From assembly GCF_905171775.1 (NCBI RefSeq), contig NC_053501.1:18072254-18136253 (forward strand): 64,000 bases of DNA, in the 5' to 3' direction. This stretch comes from Rana temporaria (taxonomy: Eukaryota; Chordata; Amphibia; Anura; Ranidae). Below, piece by piece: positions 56,331 to 64,000 of this stretch. The notes under the pieces were generated by a model. That model had not been told where the DNA came from. It made no database searches and saw nothing but the letters and a program-made list of their open reading frames with translations. A program made the translations under genes and the position numbers. How positions within the stretch are numbered: the first letter of the stretch is position 1; each line of letters opens with the position of its first letter.

Positions 56331-57725
56331 AAACAAATAAGTATAAAGTCCAGGTAGAACTGATACTAGTTAAATGCAGAAGTAGCCGAGCATGCGTGGC
56401 ATGTAAGTAACCTTAACGGCAAAGTCCTCAAAGTAATAGGTAGTATATGTGCACACAATAACATTTGAGAAGGAGGTACAAAGGCATGAAAGACTTCCGT
56501 TATACTTGGTTACTTAGAATGTAGAAATCATGGCAGGATCCTTATTAGAAGACCCCAAACACAGAGAGACTATGGCTGCAGCAATTCCTGGTATAGTTAG
56601 CATACATAATTAGCAGGCAGGGCAGTTCACAGGATAGCAATGCATAACAACATCAGGGTACTTGCGAAACTGAAGTGAATGATGCCGGCATAAGGTCAGG
56701 CTCCAAGGGTCCAGACGGGTAAGGCTGGTGAAGCAGGCAGTGGAGACTCCTGGTCCAGGTCAGGAAGCTGAAGTTCAAAGCAGGTGCGTCTGGATACCCA
56801 ACCGACAGAGGCGTTGTGTCAGCCAAAATAAAGGAACACTTCCTGGTTAGTGCTAGGAGCTTAAATAGGTCGCCCAGCAGCTTAACAGGAAGTCACAGGC
56901 TAATTAGAAAGAAGGAAGTAACTATAGTTGAACTTCGAGTGAAGGAAGAAGGTTTGGGAAGGAAGTAACGGATGAGAGTTAACTGGGAAAGAAGCACAAT
57001 TGTATTTAGTGCAAAATTGTTCGTGAGACGTTACACAAGGACGTGATTGGGGGTATCGGAGAAAGTATACATATCTCCAGTTTTGCATAATTCAGGGCCT
57101 ACATAGCCCTTGAAAGATCTACATTTAAAAGTAACAATAATAGTTATTTTATATAAAGATAAGTTGCATTTCCTGTTAATAGTTCTTGATGGTACAACGA
57201 AAAAAAAAATCTGTTGTTTTAGCATCTTTCGTAACTCTATAAAAAGGAAAACGAGGCATGTGGGAGATTCTCTTAATTTGTTTACATCTGTCCTGCTCAG
57301 CATATGAGCGCACGATTCTTCTCCTTTGTTTCATCAACATTTTTTGATTTTTTTTTGCAGTGCTTTCATGTTTTCAGCAATTTAGCTGTAAAATGTTTGT
57401 TGTTTCTGTTGCCAAAGAGATAATAAATACCCAAGAGGCCATTAAAACAACAGCATAATAGCCAATTGTCACGTTATGTTATGTAAGGAGATAACAGATC
57501 TCAGTAATAACGTGCGGAGAGCAGATCAAAACCCATCAGATTGTGACTTATTAAGGTGGCATTATCTTGAAAACAAACATTGTTGTAGCATCAGGTAAAA
57601 ATGAACCTTGGCATTGCTGCAGGTGGCCGTTTTATCTTGCCAGGAACTGGGAAATGCTGAACCACGCTAATGAATAGTGAAAAGAATGGATACCCATTTG
57701 AAAATAAAATGATATTCCTGGTCAC
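56331..57725. other. No gene seen
   Basis: About 1.4 kb with no recognised ends or domains. GGTCCAGACGGGTAAGGC and GGAAGTAAC words repeat locally (56700-56970). It may be an unrecognised repeat. Confidence 0.4.
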
Positions 57726-57728
57726 AAG

Positions 57729-58437
57729 GGGCCAGATCCTCAAAAGGCATACGCCGGCGTATCTACTGTTACGCCGTCGTATCCCTGTTTCTACCTTTGG
57801 AACTGATCCACAGAATCAGTTTAAAAGAGATAGACAGAAGATCCGACATGTGTAAGGGACTTACACTGTCGGATCTTAGGATGCAGTACCGCATCCGCCG
57901 CTGGGGGCATTTCGAGTCGAAATGCCGCTTCGCGTATGCAAATGAGCACTTACGGAGATCCACGAAGCGGTTTAGCTTCATGAAATCTCCGTAAATACTT
58001 ACGTTGCAATCGTAAAATTAGGGCTGCTTTTACAAAGTGTAAACTGTTTACACCTTGTAAAAGTAGACCCTTCTTTGCAGCGACGCTGATTTTTTTTTTA
58101 TTTCATTTTTTTTCCCGCTGTATCTTTTTTTTTCCCCGACGCAACTTTTTTTACCCGGCGCGATTCACAAAACACGGCGTAACGTAATTTCGCGCTATGC
58201 CCGTCGGGAAAATGACATCACGAGCATGCGCAGTACGTCCGGCGCGGGAGCGCGCCTAATTTAAATGGGACTCGCCTCATTTGAATTGGGAACGCCTTGC
58301 GCCGGCCGGATTTAAGTTACACAGCCGAAAATTTCTAGGTAAATGCTTTGTGGATCGGGCACTTAGGTAGAAATTTTGCGGCAGTGTAACTTAAATCAGA
58401 ATATTTAAGTTACGGCGGCTCTTTGTGGATCTGGCCC
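57729..58437. mobile_element. CpG-rich MITE, copy Q, AAG target
   Basis: GGGCCAGATCCTCAAAAG and GTGGATCTGGCCC bound it; AAG is at 57726-57728 and 58438-58440. The centre is diverged and T-rich (58088-58155), and the usual core is not obvious. Confidence 0.88.
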
Positions 58438-58463
58438 AAGGTTCTGAAGGACTAAGAGCCTAA

Positions 58464-58773
58464 TGCAGCGTACAGACCATCGGACATTCCGACAACAAAA
58501 CCGTGGATTTTTTTCCGACGGATCTTGGCTCAAACGTGTCCTGCATACATACGGTCACACAAATGTTGTCGGAAATTGCGAACGTCAAGAACGCGGTGAT
58601 GTACAACACGTACGACAAGCCGAGAACAATTAAGTTCAATAGCTTGTGCGGCTCTTGAGAACCAGCTCTCGGAAATTCCGACAGCAAATGTCCGATGGAG
58701 CCTACATATGGTCGGAACAACAAGCTCACATCGAACATTTGTTGTCGGAAATTCCGACCGTGTGTACGCTGCA
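58464..58773. mobile_element. GTACACAC-type MITE
   Basis: TGCAGCGTACAGACCATCGG and CCGTGTGTACGCTGCA are inverted ends. TTGTCGGAAATTGCGAACGT and its inverted relatives form the inner arms. The left half equals the fragment at 17378-17524. Confidence 0.88.
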
Positions 58774-58849
58774 TTAAGCTGTTGGCTGATAGTAGATGGC
58801 GAGCCAACACTTCAGTAGAAGGAGATGACTGGTAGGATGAATCAGTCCC

Positions 58850-59003
58850 TAGATTCTCACATAGAGTGCAGAGAAGAGAGCACCAAGCCAGTAGTATAAA
58901 GTCTACAACTGATTTTATGAAGAGTTGTTATTCCATAAAAGCCTACGCAATTTGAAGACTGGAAAATCCTTCTTCATCAGGCCTTGAAAATACTAGAGGC
59001 AAA
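58850..59003 (-). mobile_element. PLE 3' fragment with hammerhead trace
   Basis: Minus strand CUGAUGA (58974-58980) is followed by AGAAGGAUUUUCC and CUUCAAAUUGCGUAGG, a decayed version of a stem II and GAAACGCGUAGG arrangement. It borders copy R. Confidence 0.5.
58941..58981 (-). ncRNA. Hammerhead motif, degenerate, minus strand
   Basis: CUGAUGA is intact at 58974-58980 on the minus strand. Stem II GAAG/CUUC can still form, but the GAAA strand reads AAAUU, so the active core is lost. Confidence 0.45.
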
Positions 59004-59528
59004 GGCCGGGATTGAGAGAGATCGGCGCATGTTTAGATAGGCGTAGCGCATCTCATATGCGCTACGCCGTTGTAACATTGAGAGGCAAGTACAGTATTCA
59101 CAAAGCACTTGCTCCCATATGTACACCGGCGTAACGTAAATGGGCCGGCGTAAGCCCGCCTAATTCAAAGTAGCAAGGCAGTGGGCGTGTTGTATTATAA
59201 TTAACTGTGACCCCATGTAAATGAATGGCCGATTGAACGGCGCATGCGCGCGCATGCTCAGAATCACGTCGCAAATACTCCCTAAGATACGTCGGCTCAA
59301 TGCTTTATACGTGAACGTAACTTACGCCCAGCCCCATTCACGTACGACTTACGCAAACGACGTAAAATACGACGCTGTTCCCGCGCCCATACCTTAACAT
59401 GACTTACCCCAACCATGGGGCATCATTTCTCCTACTGACACCAACAATGGGGCCCAATGACACCAATGATGGAACACAAATCCTTGGCACGGCTGCACAA
59501 ATCGCCGTAAGTATACGTCGCTCATTTA
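59004..59528. mobile_element. CpG-rich MITE, copy R, right part missing
   Basis: GGCCGGGATTGAGAGAGATC starts it. ATTACGCAAACGACGTAAAA-like and CCCGCGCCCATACCTTAACA (core, near 59379-59398) mark the family. An ACACCAATGATGG-rich insertion lies at about 59405-59490. The right end is lost. Confidence 0.75.
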
Positions 59529-59544
59529 AAACAATCTGCTCGCC

Positions 59545-60381
59545 TGCCGCATGTCCCTGGAGCCGATGCGCGTGCCCGCTGGGCACCTGCGATTGCTCGT
59601 GACAGAGCAGGAACATGGATCTGTGTGTGTAAACACACAAAATGACGTACTGTCAGAGGAGTAGAGACAGATTGTGTGTTCCTAGTATATAGGAACACCA
59701 ATCGGTTTCCTCCCCTAGTCAGTCCCCTCCCCCCACAGTTAGAACACACATAGGGAACACAGTTAACCCCTTGATCGCCCCCTAGTGATAAACCCTTCCC
59801 TACCTATACAGTAATCAGTGGCTATTTTTAGCTCTGATCGCTATATCAATGTCAATGGTCACAAATAAGTGTCAAAAGTGTCCGATCTGTCTGGTGCAAT
59901 GTCACAGTCCTGATAAAAATCACAGATCGCCGCCATTACTAGTAAAAAAATAATAATAATAAAAATGCCATAACCCTATCCCCTATTTTGTAGACGCTAT
60001 GACTTTTGTGCAAACCAATCAATATACGCTTATTGCAATTTTTTTTATCAAAAATATGTCGAAGAATACATATCGGCCTAAACTGATGAAAAAAAATTAT
60101 TTATTTTTTTGGGATATTTATTATAGAAAAAAGTACAAAATATTGTGTTTTTTTTTTCAAAATTGTTGCTACTTTTTTGTTTATAGCGCAAAAAATTAAA
60201 ACCGCAGAGGTGATCAAATATCACCACAAGAAAGCTCTATTTGTGGGGGGAAAAGACATAAATTTTGTTTGGATAAAACGTTGCACGACCGCACAATTGT
60301 CAGTTAAAGCGACGCAGTGCTGTATCGTACAAAATGGCCTGGTCAGGAAGGGGGCAAGTCCTTCTGGGGCTGAAGTGGTTA
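59545..60381 (-). mobile_element. TAACCACTT-ended element, inverted copy, 5' eroded
   Basis: It ends GGGGCTGAAGTGGTTA. The inverse landmarks TTTTTGTTTATAGCGCAAAA and AGGTGATCAAATATCACC match 34781-35782. The left portion differs and lacks the terminal TAACCACTT. Confidence 0.75.
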
Positions 60382-61072
60382 ATCTGCTTTAAGGGACCAG
60401 GAAATCTATATTTTTTTTGTTTTGAATTAATAAACACTTTAATGGAAAGTCAAATGGACCAATTTGCCAGTTCATTAAGCTAATTGTTTCACCTATTGGA
60501 GCAAATCAGCAATTTGTGGCAAATCTCCCAATTGCCCCGGACCATCCAGATTTGGTTCTAGGAATTTTTGTTCCCATCAGCACCCAAGGATACTGCTGCA
60601 ACCCTATTTGCTTTTGGCTTTTTTTGTGCTCTATTATTCCACCCAATTTTCAAGCTTTATCGACAAAAACAATTGCAGCATAAAGATATTTTTTTGTTCC
60701 CTATTTTTGTATTGCGCTCTCCAGTCTCTGCCTGTAATTACTTTGCCTGTTCTGGGTTTTAAGGATTGTGTGTTAAGTATATTTTAAGTACTTCTCGTCT
60801 TCTTACAGAGTATCTAATTTAAGTGAGTAATTCAGCCTTTATGTAAGGAGCGCTCAGTCAGTCTAGAGTCTCAATTACAGTAATTTGGTTCATACGTACA
60901 CTGATAAGTGCGTTAGAGTTATTTTTTATTTCTAAGATTTCATTAGAGTGGACTAGGCAGCGACATGCTTTAGAGACAGTTAAAGTGTTCTCTGCAAGCA
61001 ATATGGAACATTCTGCAAATAAAGTGGAATCCCAGCTTATAAAACCTTTATGCCCAGGCTACTGATTTGTAA
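60382..61072. other. No gene seen; unique sequence
   Basis: AT-rich, without recognisable ends or domains. Confidence 0.5.
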
Positions 61073-61074
61073 TA

Positions 61075-61954
61075 CAGTGGAACATCGGATTACGAGCATA
61101 ATCCGTTCAAGGAGAATGCTCGTAATCCAAAGTACTTGCATATCAAAGCGAGTTTCCCCATTGAAGTCAATGGAAACAAAAATTATTAGTTCCGCATTGA
61201 CTTCCATGGCATGCAATACCGAATGCAGCCAGAGGTTAGGGGGGCACTGGAGATCCTTGGAAATGGCCGGAAAGGCCCGAGGACTAGGGTGACCACATGT
61301 TCCGGATTGCCCGGGATAGTCCCGCATTTTGCAGGTCTGTCCCGGGCACATTCATTCCAGGACAATACAGTGTCCCAGAATGAAACTGACACAGCCATCC
61401 CCCCCTCCTGGGCCAATCTGATGCCTCCAAAAATGGTTGCCACATCACCACTTTACTCACTGACCGTACTTGTCCAGACCGAGAATGCCTGGAGGAGCAC
61501 AATCCCGCCCCCTGCTTGTGATTGGAGAAATCATAAATCCCACCTCTTGTGTCCAATCACTGTGCTGCGATTCGTTACAGCACATGCTGATTTTTTGGGA
61601 AGGGAGGGTGTCCCTGAATGGTAGTTTGGAAATGTAATCACCCTACCGAAGACACCTCGGCTGACTTTGGAAAGACTCAGTTCCCGAGGTTTGCCGAGGT
61701 CAGCTGAGCTGCCCTCGGGCCTTTTCGTGCGTTTCTGAACGGCGCAGATCGGCTGGGATCGGTGACATTCGGCTCCGCTCTGCTCCGGTGCCCCCCCATC
61801 TCAGGCCAAACGCGGTACTGCACACCGATTTGGCCTGAATCGTGCTCGTTTTGTTAAAACAACATTCGCATACCGAGTTAGGATTTTTTTAAATACAGTG
61901 CTCATATTGCGAAACACTCGTTAACCGCTTTACTCGCAATCCGAGGTTCCACTG
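61075..61954. mobile_element. Mariner-like element with TA target, split by hAT
   Basis: CAGTGGAACATCGGATTACG and the inverse of CAGTGGAACCTCGGATTGCG are the ends; TA is at 61073-61074 and 61955-61956. No transposase is evident. A hAT element interrupts it at 61285-61645. Confidence 0.85.
61285..61645. mobile_element. hAT element of the GGTGACCA-ended family, copy 2
   Basis: TAGGGTGACCACATGTTCCG and TGTAATCACCCTA are the ends. CCGAGGAC (61277-61284) and CCGAAGAC (61646-61653) are an 8-bp duplication with one change. Related to 28341-28813. Confidence 0.85.
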
Positions 61955-62033
61955 TATACAGTACATGTTGTAATGCACATACAGATTTAGGGGTGTTAAG
62001 GCTGAATGACACAGCAAAGATCCATTTACAGTA

Positions 62034-62297
62034 GTACCTTGGATTACGAGCATAATTCGTTCCAGAAGCATGCTTGTAATCCAAAGCACTCATATATCGA
62101 AGCGATTTCCCCCCAGAGGAATCACTGCAAACTCAGATAATGCGTTCCAGTGCGACTGCTGGTGTATGCAGTACCGCATGTGGCCAGAGGTGGGGGGGAG
62201 GGGCTGGAGACACTCGGAAACACTTGGAGACCCTCGGTCTGTGACTCCTTGTGGCTTCACAATGTACATGAATAAGCCACGCTGCACTGTATGAATG
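62034..62297. mobile_element. Mariner-like element, second copy, left part only
   Basis: CAGTAGTACCTTGGATTACG and CATAATTCGTTCCAGAAGC match the left end of 61075-61954. It runs to the hAT insertion at 62306, beyond which it does not clearly resume. Confidence 0.7.
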
Positions 62298-62305
62298 GTC
62301 CAGCA

Positions 62306-62752
62306 CAGGGGTCAAGTCCTGGGGAAAAAAGTGTGGGAACTCCCACCCAAGATCCACTCCCCCACCAAAAAAAATTAAAAATGATACGCTGATATGCATA
62401 ATTACTAAACCGCAAGTTCTTTCTAAATCCCGTGATAACTCGGGGGAGACCTCCGCAATGTCTCCTGGGAACAATGACAAAAGCTCCCAGGAGACATTGC
62501 GGCATCGAGGAAGTGACTGAATACCCGCACACTACCCGATGAATCCATATACAGGAAGCTGCCAGTAACATAAAGGATTACTAAGGTTCGCCTCGCCTGC
62601 CCCTGACAGTGACTCGAGCTGGGCATCGCCGCTTAGTGAAGGATTGGCTCGGGCGGCTCGGCTGCTCTAGTCCTGCAAAGGGAACTGCGTTCCTGCTGTG
62701 AAAAAAGTGCAGGAACTCCGTTCCCATGCATTCCCTCAGGACTTGAGCCCTG
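62306..62752 (-). mobile_element. hAT non-autonomous element, copy 2, inverted
   Basis: CAGGGGTCAAGTCCTG and CAGGACTTGAGCCCTG are the ends. The flanks GTCCAGCA and TTCCAGCA are an 8-bp duplication with one change. It is a close inverse copy of 27601-28042. Confidence 0.92.
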
Positions 62753-62996
62753 TTCCAGCAGCCTCTTGGGACATTTTACATGTTTCAGAAGGTTGTAGGC
62801 AGGGAGGGGGGGAAGGAGAAGGGACTTCTTCTCCGATCGCCTAACATTTGTTTTCCTGTCTGTGCCCCTGTTCAGAAGATTTCACCTCACTTTCTGTCCC
62901 AATGACAATTGGATTTTGAAAATTTTGGGTTGTTAGGGAAACAAGGATTGGTGATAAAGCTTCAGTGGAGACACCTTTTTCCCATATTAACTCCTA

Positions 62997-63378
62997 TGCC
63001 CTGTACACACGATCGGTTCGTCTGATGAAATCGAACCGATGATCAGTCTTGCCTACACACCATCGGTTTAAAATCCGATCGTGCCCAACGCGGGTGACGT
63101 AAAAACACAACGACGTGCAGAGAAAAATGAAGTTCAATGCTTCCGAGCATGCGTCGACTTGATTCTGAGCATGAGTGGATTTTTGACCGATGGATTTTCC
63201 CGCAGACGATCGTTTTTCTCTTTCAGTTTTTTAACCATACGCAGTTTTTAAAACGGGTTCTAATTTTTTTCACCGATGGGAAAAAAACTGATGGAGCTCA
63301 CACACGATCGGTTCGTCCAATAAAAAAACGGTCCATCGGTCCGTTTTCATCAGACGAACCAATCGTGTGTACAGGGCA
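62997..63378. mobile_element. GTACACAC-type MITE
   Basis: TGCCCTGTACACACGATCGG and CCAATCGTGTGTACAGGGCA are near-perfect inverted ends. GATCGGTTCGTC and GACGAACC inner repeats and CGAGCATGCGTCGAC are present. Confidence 0.9.
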
Positions 63379-63489
63379 TTACAGGAGAGAATTTCTCTTC
63401 CTAGGAGTAGATTTCCTCTCACTTCCTGTTGTCTCCCTCCATTTGTAAGTAGGAGTCTTTTGTAAATCAGGGGTTTGTAAGTAGGGGAC

Positions 63490-64000
63490 CGCCTATACAA
63501 AGTAATCAGTGCATTTTTATAGCACTGATCGCTGTATAAATGCCAATGGTCCCAAAGATATGTCAAAATCTGTCTGCCGCAATGTTGCAGTCCCGATAAA
63601 AATCACAGATCGCCGCCATTACTAGTAAAAAAATAAATAAATAAATAAAAATGCCATAAATATATCCCCTGTTTTGTAGACGCAATAAATTTTTGCGCAA
63701 ACCAATCAATATACGCTTTTTGCGATTTTTTTATTACTAAAAAAAATGTAAAAGAATACATATCGGCCTAAACTGAGGGAAAACATTTAAAACAAATGGT
63801 GATATTTATTATAGCAAAAAGTACAAAATATTGTGTTCTTTTTTCAAAATTGACTCTCTTTTTATGTTCATAGCGCAAAAAATAAAAACCGCAGAGGTGA
63901 TCAAATACCACCAAAGAAAGCTCTATTTGTGGGAAAAAAAAGCACATCAATTTTGTTTGGGTACAGTGTAGCACGACCGCGCAATTGTCAGCTAAAGCGA
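63490..64000 (-). mobile_element. TAACCACTT-ended element, inverted, cut by the window end
   Basis: GTTCATAGCGCAAAAAATAA and AGAGGTGATCAAATACCACC match the inverse of 34781-35782 and the copy at 59545-60381. The expected terminal AAGTGGTTA would lie beyond 64000. Confidence 0.78.

Overview
The window looks like repeat-dense intergenic or intronic DNA of a frog, probably a true frog (Ranidae or a close relative). This is an inference. It rests on the mixture of T2-type MITEs (TTAA targets, ends of the TTAAAGGRR type described in Xenopus), swarms of CpG-rich 3-bp-target MITEs, TAACCACTT-ended non-autonomous elements, hAT MITEs, a CR1-like LINE tail, Tc1 relics and a Penelope-like retroelement (PLE) with a GIY-YIG domain. 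I found no host protein-coding exon, tRNA, rRNA, CRISPR or operon that I could support. Most long reading frames are shadows of tandem repeats or inverted repeats. The exceptions are transposon coding remnants.

Layout. 1-850 is a 42-bp minisatellite with decayed copies. 1046-6091 is a run of MITEs, including a perfect 253-bp palindrome (1965-2217). 6668-8220 holds a T2-type MITE and a second minisatellite with a 252-bp higher-order unit. 8318-13377 is a TAACCACTT-type DNA element split by a 3.8-kb Penelope-like retroelement. That retroelement has reverse transcriptase and GIY-YIG domains in one frame, broken by only two stop codons, and a hammerhead ribozyme motif in its 3' region. 14442-16235 is a Tc1 relic split by a fold-back insertion carrying a decayed hammerhead. 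17525-19610 is AT-rich microsatellite DNA followed by a complex satellite array. 21394-23340 is a CR1-like LINE 3' end split by a MITE. 23683-28821 holds hAT elements with clear 8-bp target duplications and a nested MITE. 30290-30960 is a PLE 3' fragment with a well-preserved minus-strand hammerhead. 31566-45565 is a dense nest of MITEs, with up to three insertion levels at 40990-43190. 46127-48879 holds a palindromic T2-type MITE, a minisatellite and a 1.4-kb head-to-head inverted repeat. 48880-50890 is mostly unique sequence. 50891-64000 returns to MITEs, with two further PLE tails carrying decayed hammerheads and an inverted copy of the hAT element at 27601.

The sequence history can be read from nesting. 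The CpG-rich MITEs sit inside CR1, Tc1, T2-type and TAACCACTT elements, so they were among the later arrivals. A Tc1 paralogue without the insertion (4346-4530) gives an empty site that fixes the boundaries and 3-bp target duplication of one MITE (39594-40311). The most interesting material is the set of PLE-associated hammerhead motifs (one on the plus strand, four on the minus strand) and the long inverted duplications that join mobile-element ends to flanking DNA.
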